The translations under genes were made by a program, and so were the position numbers. The notes under the pieces were generated by a model, which saw only the letters and a program-made list of their open reading frames with translations, was not told the DNA's origin and did no database searches. Shown piece after piece: positions 33,867 through 43,015 of a stretch of DNA of 64,000 nucleotides (within the stretch, counting starts at the first letter, position 1; each line of letters opens with the position of its first letter). The stretch comes from Planctomycetes bacterium B3_Pla (GTDB taxonomy: Bacteria; Planctomycetota; Phycisphaerae; Sedimentisphaerales; Anaerobacaceae). Location: contig NJBM01000003.1 in assembly GCA_005223045.1 (NCBI GenBank), positions 186,001-250,000 on the forward strand, read 5' to 3'.

Positions 33867-34180
33867 CTCCGCAACTAAAAACTCAAAACTCTAATGTTGT
33901 TTTCTATCTATCATACACCGCCAAGGCTGGCTGTCAAGAGAAATCTCAGAAAATACAGGAATTCGACACAGATTTCGCAGATTAACACCGATTGACACCG
34001 GTCAAAGAAATGGCCACAGACGCCGTCCTGAGCGCAGTCGAAGGAGAGCGAATAGAGGCAGAGTAATAATATGATCATCCCTGCGAAAGCACGGACAATA
34101 GTCAATAGTAATCGCAAATAGTCAGTGACAAGGGCCACACAGGGCACCGAGAAAGCAGAGAAATAATCAATTGTCAATAA
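33867..34180. other. repeat-rich intergenic region without a gene
   Basis: Contains ACACAGATTTCGCAGATTAA, a copy of the TGAGCGCAGTCGAAGG repeat near 34030 and AT-rich sequence. Open frames here translate to repeat-derived peptides with no signal, start site or domain. Confidence 0.5.
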
Positions 34181-34345
34181 TCATTCGAGAGCTTGCCACG
34201 ACAATCTGGGATAGCCCTGGCCTTCAAGAATCCACCAGATGTCTTCCGTGCCATTTTCGGTCTCGTCGATAAAGTCCCAGCCGGCTCCGAGAAACATACT
34301 GGTTTTTTGCATCTGGTTTGTAGTTTCTCTGATCCATACCACAGG
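34181..34345 (-). pseudogene. C-terminal remnant of a GLUG-type planctomycete surface protein
   Basis: The minus frame ending at TGA 34181-34183 reads TNQMQKTSMFLGAGWDFIDE then TENGTEDIWWILEGQGYPRL, ending SWQALE. The pattern GWDF-x-DET-x-NGTEDIWWI-x-EGQ-x-YPRL is typical of the C-terminal end of planctomycete GLUG-motif surface proteins (recalled from family knowledge). An in-frame TAG lies at about 34343 and no start or body is present, so it is a decayed fragment. It sits between the repeat field and an intact secreted-protein gene on the same strand. Confidence 0.6.
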
Positions 34346-34461
34346 CTACCAGGGGAGCGACACTTTCCACTCCCAAAACGCAGGTACGCAGAAAAGGTCC
34401 AGAACCTTCAGTTAGGTTTACTTCCTTGCGCAATTGCCCGTCGGCTCGAATGTGCACCTTG

Positions 34462-37122
34462 TCAGAATCGGCCAACCGGACTAAGATTGACCACACGGAT
34501 ATCATCAAAATAGAAATGTATTCCTTTCAAATCGCTATATTCCGCGTTGATCTCGAAATATTCGGTGGCCGCCCAGTCATAAGCGCCGATCGGATTGTAC
34601 CAGCCGTCATCCCATGCGCCATGTTCGGAGAACGAATTCAGTGGAATCTGCAGATGGTTCCATTGGCCGTTCCAATCGGCTACGTTTCGATCAATTGTAT
34701 ATCGCATGCGCCAGGCATGGTCTGTTCTGTCGTCGGTTCTTGTATCTACAAACCGAATGTCAATCCTTGTACTCGGACTATTACACCGGACCCAAAAATC
34801 AATCGCAAAACCTTCATCCACCAGCCCGGAAAGATCCTTAACAGGTACAAAGCGAAATGATATAGCGCTATATTGACCAGCTCCTGTCCAGTGGATGCAG
34901 TAATTTCCGGAGTTTGGATTGTCCTGGGAGTAATAGTCAAGGATACCTTCATCAAACCAACTGGAATTAATGATGTTTGGTGCTATATCATCCAGGTACA
35001 GATCGAATCCGTCAAGGGTATCAGGATCGGGTGTCGGATCGGGATCAGGTGGCTCAGGAGCGACAGGCGGATCAAACTTTAATGGAAAAACTATATCATC
35101 AATCCACGCCGTGTCGTCTCCCTCGGAGACTGAATCGTCCTTTGAATACGTCCACTCGAATGTTCTTGTGCCTTCGTCAACCGGAAAAGACACTTCGGTC
35201 CAATTCTCTTGGCCCGACCACTTGTCCATTTTTGCACTATCGATATAGAATACCAAATGGTCATAATCCAACTCCGAAGAGACTTTGCGATAGAAGGCGA
35301 TATCACCGGATACACAATCAAGGGTCACTCGCAGAGTAGTACTTTCATGATGGCCAATCGTACCAGCTTCGGCATTATAAGCTCCGGAATGTTTTTCCCG
35401 TTGTGATATGGTCCAGTTGCTGTCTCCGGAATGCCACCATGAAAATTTACTGAAATTACCCGTCTCAAAGTCCTCTAAACCGGAAAATTCGGCATTTTGA
35501 AGGTGTTCTCCATTTAGAGTAATCTCAATTCCAGAGTGGACATTTAGCCTCTCTATGTATTTTACTGTCATCATATGGTATCCCGCCTGTGCAGCAGTGA
35601 CGGTCATCGAGTCGGTGTAGAAGTAGGAAATGGACGGAACCGAGAGCACCTCCTGGCCCCACGCCGTGTCGTCATCCAGGAAGACATAGACATCATCGTC
35701 GCTTGTCACAGAGAAAGTGTCGCCTTCCTCCAAGTAGATCAAGCCCTTGAACACAGACGCAAATACATGATGAGCAGACTGCCCACTCACATTATCCCCA
35801 ATGCTCTGCAGGGGATTCCAATCTTCGCCGCCTGATGTGTGTCCGTCCTTCGAGAAGAGTCCGCCTTTTAGGTCAAACGTGGCTATGCTCTTGAAAGCGT
35901 GATCGGTGTACACCGTGTTCCCCGACAAACCATTCGCCAGGTACTTGTCATCCCAGGCATCTCGGGGTGTCGCGTCACTTTGCCATGCGTCCCATTGATC
36001 GGTATCATAATTGTAGTTATCGTAGTAAGTGATTTCAAAGTGCTTAGGTGTATAGGCAGTCTTGGATGGAATCGAGAAACTCCGGACATCTCCTATCCAC
36101 GGACTGTCCGGGTGCAGATCATTGACCTCATCTATTCGCCAGTAGTAAGTTGTTCCTGGAACAAGGCCATTCGGATAAGGAAATCCGTGAAGGCCGACAC
36201 CAAAATACTCCGAGGTCTGATTGCCCCGGAATACTTCGGCGGCACTGTCATATACATCGTTAAAATTCTCGCCGAAGTAAACATCGTGTGAGACTGCAAA
36301 ATCGCCTGGACTCCACGACAGGTTTATCCAAGTATAACCATGCAGAGCACCATCGTCTGGACTCGGGCGGCGGGCATAGGGATTGCCCCCCAGGCCGTAT
36401 TCTGCAACACGTATAAGGTCATCCACATTTGGCAAGTTCCATGTATTCACAAAAGTATCCCAAATACGAACAAAACCTCCGACGGTATCGCCTGGCACGA
36501 AATGCTTCACCCATGCGGCGGCATTTCCGCTGGCATCTGTAGCCAAAACTGTAAAAGTACGGCCAACAGGCGTCCAGCGGTTCGATGTCCATGTTTCAGT
36601 CAATCCCCACTCGGTTCCTTCAGCAGTGATAGTCACTTGCGTGTCTGTGTCATTCGTCCAATCGACACCCGTGATGTCCAATATGTTGGCACATCCGCTC
36701 CCTTCGTAGTTTTCCCATGTACCATCTGAGTGTCCTATGTCCCAGAAAGGAATGTCCCCGTAGAACACAACCTTGCCGCCTGCATCAAGATACTTGCGTA
36801 GCGTACAATCGGATGAATTGGACTCGACCACGGTGTCCGGTGCGTTGTCACGACAGAATATAACCACGCTAGGCGCTCCGTCTGCAATGCGCGCATCCAT
36901 CCACGTCTTGAGTTGGTCTGCGCCGAGGATTTCATAGTCGACATCCCCGAAAGCATCTCGCACGAGCTCAGGAACGGGCATCTCGGCCCAACTCGTTCGA
37001 TATCTCTCGTCATAATATGCAGCGCGATGCTGACCCCAGGCTTGTTCTCCAGACAGCCCTGACACCAATGTAAAGAATAAAGGGATTGTCCGCAAAACTC
37101 GTGAATATCTCGCAGTCGCCAT
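34462..37122 (-). CDS. large secreted multidomain protein with PA14/fibro-slime-like module
   Basis: An 886-residue exported protein. Signal peptide at residues 1-29. N-terminal region (about 35-250) resembles a glutamine-amidotransferase-like or ThuA-like fold (APSVVIFCRDNAPDT, GGKVVFYGDIPFWDIG). Near residues 250-355 is a fibronectin-like module (SWSPGDFAVSHDVYFGENFN...YYWRIDEVNDL). Residues about 360-550 are PA14/fibro-slime-like (YLEEGDTFSVTSDDDVYVFLDD). A jelly-roll or cell-surface module (about 550-690) and a final domain ending FYFDDIRVV follow. The protein may bind or modify extracellular polysaccharide (inference). Start: ATG at 37122, preceded by GGAGG; the longer frame to 37239 has no signal peptide at its start. 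Confidence 0.75.
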   Translation of the reverse strand: MATARYSRVLRTIPLFFTLVSGLSGEQAWGQHRAAYYDERYRTSWAEMPVPELVRDAFGDVDYEILGADQLKTWMDARIADGAPSVVIFCRDNAPDTVVESNSSDCTLRKYLDAGGKVVFYGDIPFWDIGHSDGTWENYEGSGCANILDITGVDWTNDTDTQVTITAEGTEWGLTETWTSNRWTPVGRTFTVLATDASGNAAAWVKHFVPGDTVGGFVRIWDTFVNTWNLPNVDDLIRVAEYGLGGNPYARRPSPDDGALHGYTWINLSWSPGDFAVSHDVYFGENFNDVYDSAAEVFRGNQTSEYFGVGLHGFPYPNGLVPGTTYYWRIDEVNDLHPDSPWIGDVRSFSIPSKTAYTPKHFEITYYDNYNYDTDQWDAWQSDATPRDAWDDKYLANGLSGNTVYTDHAFKSIATFDLKGGLFSKDGHTSGGEDWNPLQSIGDNVSGQSAHHVFASVFKGLIYLEEGDTFSVTSDDDVYVFLDDDTAWGQEVLSVPSISYFYTDSMTVTAAQAGYHMMTVKYIERLNVHSGIEITLNGEHLQNAEFSGLEDFETGNFSKFSWWHSGDSNWTISQREKHSGAYNAEAGTIGHHESTTLRVTLDCVSGDIAFYRKVSSELDYDHLVFYIDSAKMDKWSGQENWTEVSFPVDEGTRTFEWTYSKDDSVSEGDDTAWIDDIVFPLKFDPPVAPEPPDPDPTPDPDTLDGFDLYLDDIAPNIINSSWFDEGILDYYSQDNPNSGNYCIHWTGAGQYSAISFRFVPVKDLSGLVDEGFAIDFWVRCNSPSTRIDIRFVDTRTDDRTDHAWRMRYTIDRNVADWNGQWNHLQIPLNSFSEHGAWDDGWYNPIGAYDWAATEYFEINAEYSDLKGIHFYFDDIRVVNLSPVGRF

Positions 37123-37376
37123 TCTTAATATCCTCCGTCCCCCATCTTCCGTCAACAGAGCAATAAATGGTCTTTCCCAATGTCGCTGATATGTAGTGTA
37201 CCAGACGGGGGCAGTCATCGTCAAGTAAAGATAAGTCAATTTCGAGCTATCAGGTGTCTCTCGGAGCCTGAGGGTGCAGATGTTGATGATTTTTCTTGAA
37301 TTTTCTCAGAAAAAGTGTGAAAAAGAGTAAATATTGCGGTGAACTGTGTTTTTGGTGGGCTTGTTGGAAGTTTTGG

Positions 37377-38474
37377 ATGAAAGGTATGAGCAAAGTCTTG
37401 TTGTTTGTTTTGGGGTGGGGGGCGGCGAGTTTTGCCGTCGTTGACGGGCCGGCGGGGGATGGTCTTGTTTTTCGGGGGGCGAGCGATGCTTCGGCTGGGG
37501 TTGCGATCAGCTCGGACATGGTTGTCGTTGCCGACGATGAGAATAATGTGCTTAGGGTTTACGAGGTCGGTGAAGGGGGGATGCCTGTTTTCTCGTACGA
37601 TCTGACAGCGTTTCTTGGGATTGATCCTGAGTATCCGGAGGCAGATATCGAGGGTGCGACGATGATCGGCAGCCGCATCTATTGGATTACGTCCCACGGC
37701 AGGAATAGGGACGGCAAGATGAGGCCTAACCGATATCGCTTTTTCGCTACGGTGGTTCACATCGCATACGGCAACGTGGCTATGCGCCGGGTTGGCTCGC
37801 CCAGCACAACGCTGGTCCATGAGCTTTTGAAGATTCCGAGCGCCCGTCGTTTGGGCTTGGACCGAGCGACGCGATTCGGCGAAGACCTGAAGAAGAAAGA
37901 ACGCGAGAAACTCGCGCCGAAAGAAAACGGGCTTAATATCGAGGCCCTGTGCGGATCGCCGGACGGCGAGACGATCTACATCGGTTTTAGAAATCCCGGG
38001 GTTGGCACTCGCTCAAGAGCGATTGTCGTACCGCTGCTTAATGCGGACCGCATAGTCGAATGGGGCGAGGCATCGGTTTTCGGCGAGCCGCTATTGTGGG
38101 ATTTGGGGGGGCTGGGGATAAGGAGCATGGAATACTCCCGCTCCCACGGGGCGTATTTCATTATTGCCGGCAGTTCCGATGAGGATGATGAGTTTGCCCT
38201 CTACCGCTGGTCGGGGCAGCCGAACACCCCGCCGGTGTTGGTGCAGGAACTAAGTTCAGATGGAGCCAAATTCAAGCCCGAGGCGATGGTTCCGTTCGAA
38301 GATGGCAGATTGCTGATGCTCAGCGACGACGGTTCTCTGCCGATCATGGTCAGCGGCCCTGATGATTGTCTGGAAGGCGAGTACCGAGACGACGGCACGT
38401 GCCTGAATAAATATCTGCGGAATCCTGAGAAAAAGACTTTTCGGGGAATATGGCTGGAACTGCCAGGCCCGTAG
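37377..38474 (+). CDS. secreted DUF3616-like protein
   Basis: A 365-residue exported protein with a signal peptide near residues 5-22. The sequence shows a beta-propeller-like pattern: DMVVVADDENNVLRVYE near 45, DIEGATMIGSRIYWITSHGRN near 87, NIEALCGSPDGETIYIGFRNP and KPEAMVPFEDGRLLMLSDDG. These match DUF3616, whose role is not established. Start: ATG at 37377, six bases after GGAAG; ATG at 37386 is also possible. Its TAG stop (38472-38474) abuts the stop of the convergent DUF362 gene with no spacer. The 5' part is unusually G-rich. Confidence 0.72.
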   Translation: MKGMSKVLLFVLGWGAASFAVVDGPAGDGLVFRGASDASAGVAISSDMVVVADDENNVLRVYEVGEGGMPVFSYDLTAFLGIDPEYPEADIEGATMIGSRIYWITSHGRNRDGKMRPNRYRFFATVVHIAYGNVAMRRVGSPSTTLVHELLKIPSARRLGLDRATRFGEDLKKKEREKLAPKENGLNIEALCGSPDGETIYIGFRNPGVGTRSRAIVVPLLNADRIVEWGEASVFGEPLLWDLGGLGIRSMEYSRSHGAYFIIAGSSDEDDEFALYRWSGQPNTPPVLVQELSSDGAKFKPEAMVPFEDGRLLMLSDDGSLPIMVSGPDDCLEGEYRDDGTCLNKYLRNPEKKTFRGIWLELPGP

Positions 38475-39266
38475 TCAGCCGGTTAGTATTTCGATGTTGT
38501 CCATGTTGCCGAGCAGGCCGTTGGCGAGGATCAGGTACGGCAGCTTTTTGGGATTGTGGCCGAGCAGTTTGCTGCCGAGAGTATCGACCGCAACCGGATC
38601 GAAGCCGGCAAGGATCAGTCCCATTTTCTTGTGCCTGCCGGACAGGTGCATCCCGGTCAGTGCGACGGAGGCGTCCACTATCGACAGATCGGGCTTTTTG
38701 TACCGGCAGATGTCCACGACGGACTTGTCGGTGGAGGGGCTGTGGAGCTGTGCTTTGTTCCATCCGCCGGCATAGATTTTGCCGGGGGCGATGCCGAACA
38801 TGTTCTTCATCGCGATGGTCGTCTTTGTGAAGCTGTGGTCTTTCAAGACGGGCAGCGAGATTATGAACGCATTCTGCGCCACGCGGGGGATATGAAACTG
38901 TTTCAACAGCAGAGCATCGTTATCTTCGAGAATCGTGGTTTCGGCTTCGTTGAAGTCGATCAGTCGAAGATCCCGCCTTTCTGCAAGTTCTGTGTAGCCC
39001 AGGGCGGCGAACACGTCGGGGGTTGTTCCGCTTCCGCAACCATCCCCTACGGCAACTTCTGCTTTCGTATGGGCTTTGCAGTAATCGTAAACCGCCTCGG
39101 CGGCCGCGACGCTGGTTGTGACCGGGGGCGGTGAAGAATTTGTCAGGTTCGGCTTGATTATGATAAGCCCATCCTGCGGCAGCCGACTGGCCGCTCCGAG
39201 CAAATCGAGTGCTCTGGTTATACTGGAGCGATAATCGGTGAATTTTACCTTGGCAACCTGGCTCAT
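38475..39266 (-). CDS. DUF362 domain protein
   Basis: A 263-residue protein of the DUF362 family. Motifs seen: IIIKPNLTNSSPP near residue 37, AVGDGCGSGTTPDVFAALGY near 71-90, ISLPVLKDHSFTKTTIAMKNMFG near 132-154, and DPVAVDTLGSKLLG near 223. The family is linked to iron-sulfur-containing, uncharacterised oxidoreductase or cofactor-related functions; this copy has no attached ferredoxin domain, and no CxxC cluster is visible. Start: ATG at 39266, with GGAG four to five bases upstream. It is divergent from the ABC operon. Confidence 0.75.
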   Translation of the reverse strand: MSQVAKVKFTDYRSSITRALDLLGAASRLPQDGLIIIKPNLTNSSPPPVTTSVAAAEAVYDYCKAHTKAEVAVGDGCGSGTTPDVFAALGYTELAERRDLRLIDFNEAETTILEDNDALLLKQFHIPRVAQNAFIISLPVLKDHSFTKTTIAMKNMFGIAPGKIYAGGWNKAQLHSPSTDKSVVDICRYKKPDLSIVDASVALTGMHLSGRHKKMGLILAGFDPVAVDTLGSKLLGHNPKKLPYLILANGLLGNMDNIEILTG

Positions 39267-39323
39267 AAATCTCCATTTATCGTGCTATTAGCGGTTTTGA
39301 ACAAAATAATCCGGACTTGGGTA

Positions 39324-39351
39324 TTGACTGTCAAGAAATTTCGAGTAAATT
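39324..39351 (+). promoter_or_regulatory. probable promoter of the ABC/Gld-like operon
   Basis: TTGACT (39324-39329), a 16-bp spacer and TAAATT (39346-39351), about 65 bp before the ATPase start. It lies 57 bp from the divergent DUF362 start. Confidence 0.45.
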
Positions 39352-39417
39352 TATAGACCCCGTGGAAAGAGATTGGATCGCGGGGCAAAAATTGGCATAA
39401 GTTGTGTGGAGATTGAT

Positions 39418-40137
39418 ATGATAGAGGTCAAAGAACTTCGGCGTAGTTTCGGGCCGGTTATTGCTGTTGACGGTATATCGTTCGATGTTGAAAAAGGAGA
39501 GGTCCTCGGGCTTCTCGGGCCTAACGGGGCCGGCAAGACGACCGCCATGCGAATCCTGGCGTGCTTTCTCAAGCCCGACGGCGGGACGGCCAGTGTATGC
39601 GGGTATGATATCCTCAAGAACCCCATCGCAGTGAAGAAGTCGATTGGATACTTAGCCGAAAACGTGCCGGCGTACAATGAAATGACTGTGGGAAGCTTTT
39701 TGAACTTCGTTTGCGACGCCAGGCAAATCAAGGGCAAGGTCCGCAAGCAGGCACTCGACAGGGTCGTACCCTCGTGCTCGATTGAGTCCGTTTACCATCA
39801 GACAATCGATACGCTTTCAAAGGGATACAAAAGACGTGTCGGGCTGGCCCAGACATTGATTCACGACCCGGACGTGCTGATCCTCGATGAGCCTACGGAC
39901 GGGCTGGATCCGAATCAGAAACATGAGGTCCGAAAGCTCATCAACAAAATGGCGAAGAACAAGTGTATTATTATCTCGACCCACATTCTCGAAGAAGTGG
40001 AGGCAGTGTGTTCGCGGACAATAATCATTGCCAAGGGGCGGATACTGGTCGATTCGACGCCGAAGGATTTGAAGGATGAGTACCAGTGCAGTCTTGATTC
40101 GGTTTTTCGCAGGATTACCAAGGCCAAGAGTGCTTAG
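39418..40137 (+). CDS. ABC transporter ATP-binding protein, GldA-like
   Basis: A 239-residue ABC ATPase. Walker A GPNGAGKTT near residues 36-44, ABC signature variant LSKGYKRR near 127, Walker B VLILDEPTDGLDP near 147-159, and the H-loop ISTHILEE near 183. In combination with the next three genes it fits the ABC-2/Gld-type export ATPase, which uses ATP to power transport across the inner membrane; the substrate is unknown. Start: ATG at 39418, seven bases after TGGAGA, preferred over the first in-frame codon at 39373. Confidence 0.92.
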   Translation: MIEVKELRRSFGPVIAVDGISFDVEKGEVLGLLGPNGAGKTTAMRILACFLKPDGGTASVCGYDILKNPIAVKKSIGYLAENVPAYNEMTVGSFLNFVCDARQIKGKVRKQALDRVVPSCSIESVYHQTIDTLSKGYKRRVGLAQTLIHDPDVLILDEPTDGLDPNQKHEVRKLINKMAKNKCIIISTHILEEVEAVCSRTIIIAKGRILVDSTPKDLKDEYQCSLDSVFRRITKAKSA

Positions 40138-40194
40138 CGGGCAAGCATGTAGATATCACGCGGCTGTTAGCACTCTTTTTCAGGAGTAGAAAAT

Positions 40195-40926
40195 ATGAAT
40201 AGTTTTTGTGCAGTGTTCAAGAGAGAATTGAAAAGTTACTTTACGACGCCTCTTGCTTATGTGTTTCTGGTGATTTTCCTGTTCTTCTCGGGGTATCTGG
40301 CGTTCTGGGAGGGTTTCTACGAGATGCGGCAGGCGGACATGCGGGCTTTTTTCAAGAATCTGCCGCTGCTGTTCGTGTTCATGGTGCCCTCGACGGCGAT
40401 GCGTCTTTGGGCCGAGGAGCGCAAGGTCGGTTCGATTGAGCTGCTGTTTACCCTGCCGATTACGATAACACAGGCGATTTTAGGCAAATTCTTCGCGGCG
40501 TGGGTTTTCCTTGGCATCGCATTGGCGCTGACTTTTCCGATGGTAATAACAATCTGTTACCTCGGCGAGCCGGACGTTGGCTTGATAATCACCGGTTACT
40601 TAGGCAGTCTGCTGATGGCGGGCGGATTTCTTGCTATCGGCTGTTTCTTTTCGGCGCTCAGCAAGAACCAGGTGATAAGTTTCGTCCTTTCGGTGGTAGC
40701 CTGTGCGATACTGGTTTTCGCAGGCATGCCGTCAACACTGAACTACGTCTCGACGTTTCTGCCCGCCGGGATGGTCTCTGCGATAGAAGGCATGAGTTTT
40801 CAGACTCACTTCGAGTCGATCCAGCGGGGTGTGCTGAAATTCGGGGACATTTCCTATTTCGTACTGTTAATCGTCGGGTGGATCGCCGCCTGCAGCATTA
40901 TTTTGGATGAAAGGAAGGCCAGATAA
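40195..40926 (+). CDS. ABC-2 type permease, GldF-like
   Basis: A 243-residue membrane protein with six hydrophobic segments. The N-terminal FKRELKSYFTTPLAYVFLVIF and the RLWAEERKVGSIELLFTLPIT segment near residues 78-98 are typical of ABC-2 permeases of the GldF/NosY type. It forms the membrane pore with the preceding ATPase. Its TAA stop overlaps the ATG of the next gene by one base (40926), so the two are translationally coupled. Confidence 0.9.
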   Translation: MNSFCAVFKRELKSYFTTPLAYVFLVIFLFFSGYLAFWEGFYEMRQADMRAFFKNLPLLFVFMVPSTAMRLWAEERKVGSIELLFTLPITITQAILGKFFAAWVFLGIALALTFPMVITICYLGEPDVGLIITGYLGSLLMAGGFLAIGCFFSALSKNQVISFVLSVVACAILVFAGMPSTLNYVSTFLPAGMVSAIEGMSFQTHFESIQRGVLKFGDISYFVLLIVGWIAACSIILDERKAR

Positions 40927-42911
40927 TGAGCCGAACGATAAGAGCTATTATTGGAGCGGTGCTTGTCCTGGTGATTGTTTTCTCGGCGATAAGTGTTTGC
41001 CAGAATATCGGAAGGCCGCTGAAGCTTGACATCACGGACCAGAGGCTTTACATGCTCTCTGACGGGACGAAATCTATTCTGGGCAAGCTCAACCAGCCAA
41101 TCATGGCCAGGCTTTACTACGCCAAGACCGCTGCTCTTAAAGGGCCGGACCGGATCCGCTTCTTCAACAACTATTACGAATATGTCAGAGCACTGCTGGA
41201 AGAATACGTCGCGGTGTCCAACGGTATGGTGGAACTGGAAGTCGTCGACCCGCGGCCCTTCTCCGATGAGGAAATGCAGGCAATGAGATACGGCTTGAGG
41301 CGATTTCCAATCACGGAAGAGGAAAACTTCTTCTTCGGCCTTGTTATTCAGACGCAATTCGGAGTCGAGAAGTCGATACCGTTCTTTTCGCCGGACCGGC
41401 AGAGTTTCGTCGAGTATGACATAAGCTACCTGATAGACACGGCAGTCACCCGTCAGAAGCGAAAAATAGGCGTGCTCAGTTCGCTGCCGGTAATGGGTGA
41501 CGATGTGACCGGGTATATGCGAGAGATGATGATGAGGCAGGGCCAGCAACCCCGCCCCGCCTGGACTTTCGTCGAGCAGTTGCGCAAACAGTATGAAGTC
41601 GAAACAGTGGCCACGGACGTCAACGACATAAACGACGTTGATATTCTGCTGGTCATCCATCCCAAGGGCCTGCCCGAGCAGACGTTGTTTGCGATAGATC
41701 AGTTTGTGCTCAAGGGCGGCAGGACAATCGTGTGCGTCGATCCTCATTGCTTTATGGACAGAGCCCCGCAGGGAATGCAAATGCAGATGCAGATGCAGCA
41801 TTCGAGCGCCTCGCAACTTGATTCGCTTCTGCGCACATGGGGACTTGAGATGCCAGCCAACACGTTTGCAGGAGACAGGAACCTGGCATCTATGGCGGCG
41901 ATCCGGGCCAACCAGAGGCCTGAGAGGATTATCGGTTATCTCAACCTGACGCCGGAAGGAAACTGTTTCGCAGAAGACCACGTTGTCACGGCCGAGCTTA
42001 ACCAGGTGAGGATTCTGTTTTCCGGTGTGCTCAACGAGATTGCGGATTCTAATGAGGCGGCACAAAGCGACTCAAAGATTGAACGCACGCCGCTCATAAC
42101 AACGACCAACAGGGGCGGCACTTTTACTATCAGCGGCGGATTCGAGCTGATGTTCCTGGACAGCTCGAACCTTATGCGTAAATTCACAGACGGAACCAAG
42201 CCGGTTGCGATGGGTTACCTTGTCACCGGCAAGCTCAAGAGCAGCTTTCCCAACGGCATCGAGGTTGAAAGCGAGTCTCCGGATCCGAACGATCCGAATG
42301 AGACCGTGACAACAACCACGCAACTCGCCGGTCTGACGCAAGCTGAGGAAGATTGTGCCGTGATGGTTTTTTCAGATGTTGACTTTATAAGCGATACGGT
42401 GGCGTACCAGACTTCTTTCTTCGGCCCGATGGTTGTCGGCGATAACAGTACCCTGATGCTGAACGCCATCGAAGACTTGAGCGGTTCGAGCGATTTGGTC
42501 TCCATCAGGTCGAGAGGAAACTTCAAGCGCCCGTTTGTGGTGGTCGATGAGATCGAACGGCAGGCCGAGGCGGAAACAGCCGCCGAAGTGGAAAAGATCA
42601 ACCTGCAGATCGCCGGCTTCCAGGGCGAGCTGCAGAAAATCGTCAGCGAGGCAAAGGAAGGCGAGCAGGAAGTCATCGGCAGCTCGATAGTGCAGAAGAA
42701 AAAAGAGGTCGAGTTGAAAATCCACCAGGCCCAGCGGCAATTGCGCCAGGTCAAGATGACCAGGCGCGAGCGGATCGAGCGTTTGGGCAACAAACTGCGC
42801 CAGGCCAACATGCTTGCAGTCCCGGCGGTCATACTGCTGATTGCTATTGTGTTGGACCTGCGGCGAAGCATGAGAAAGAGGCATTATATCAGTCATGCGA
42901 GCGATGCTTAA
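40926..42911 (+). CDS. GldG-like ABC auxiliary protein
   Basis: A 661-residue protein with an N-terminal membrane segment (residues 5-26), a large extracytoplasmic region of the ABC-type uncharacterised transport / GldG type (LDITDQRLYMLSDGTKSIL near 35-53, EVVDPRPFSD, YDISYLIDTAV), an M/Q-rich linker (MQMQMQMQ), a coiled coil near 535-630 (VEKINLQIAGFQGELQKIV, EVELKIHQAQRQL), and a C-terminal membrane helix (VPAVILLIAIVLDL). It probably couples the ABC permease to an extracytoplasmic substrate. It overlaps the permease stop by one base. Confidence 0.85.
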   Translation: MSRTIRAIIGAVLVLVIVFSAISVCQNIGRPLKLDITDQRLYMLSDGTKSILGKLNQPIMARLYYAKTAALKGPDRIRFFNNYYEYVRALLEEYVAVSNGMVELEVVDPRPFSDEEMQAMRYGLRRFPITEEENFFFGLVIQTQFGVEKSIPFFSPDRQSFVEYDISYLIDTAVTRQKRKIGVLSSLPVMGDDVTGYMREMMMRQGQQPRPAWTFVEQLRKQYEVETVATDVNDINDVDILLVIHPKGLPEQTLFAIDQFVLKGGRTIVCVDPHCFMDRAPQGMQMQMQMQHSSASQLDSLLRTWGLEMPANTFAGDRNLASMAAIRANQRPERIIGYLNLTPEGNCFAEDHVVTAELNQVRILFSGVLNEIADSNEAAQSDSKIERTPLITTTNRGGTFTISGGFELMFLDSSNLMRKFTDGTKPVAMGYLVTGKLKSSFPNGIEVESESPDPNDPNETVTTTTQLAGLTQAEEDCAVMVFSDVDFISDTVAYQTSFFGPMVVGDNSTLMLNAIEDLSGSSDLVSIRSRGNFKRPFVVVDEIERQAEAETAAEVEKINLQIAGFQGELQKIVSEAKEGEQEVIGSSIVQKKKEVELKIHQAQRQLRQVKMTRRERIERLGNKLRQANMLAVPAVILLIAIVLDLRRSMRKRHYISHASDA

Positions 42912-42938
42912 TTAGAACAATATCAAAGATCAAGGATT

Positions 42939-42991
42939 AAAAATCAAAATTGCGGATTTGCCGCTTTGCGGCAACGACTTCTTTGATTTTT
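42939..42991. repeat. small inverted-repeat element between two operon genes
   Basis: Outer arms AAAAATCAAA (42939-42948) and TTTGATTTTT (42982-42991) are perfect complements; an inner hairpin GCCGC-TTT-GCGGC lies at 42960-42972. It fills much of the 104-bp gap before the DUF4340 gene. It may be a small mobile-derived repeat or an mRNA stem; there is no T-run typical of a terminator after it. Confidence 0.65.
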
Positions 42992-43015
42992 GCAATTTCT
43001 TTGGGAGTTTTATAG

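Noticed and set aside
33058..34177. Several minus-strand open frames of 62-99 codons in the repeat field that read FEKTKP, FDRAQG or FDCAQD
   Set aside because: They are built from the repeat cores and from known dispersed repeats, have no Shine-Dalgarno sequence and no composition typical of proteins.
40854..42065. 403-codon minus frame opposite the GldG-like gene
   Set aside because: His/Arg-rich shadow frame caused by codon bias; the + strand gene has coupling and membrane segments.
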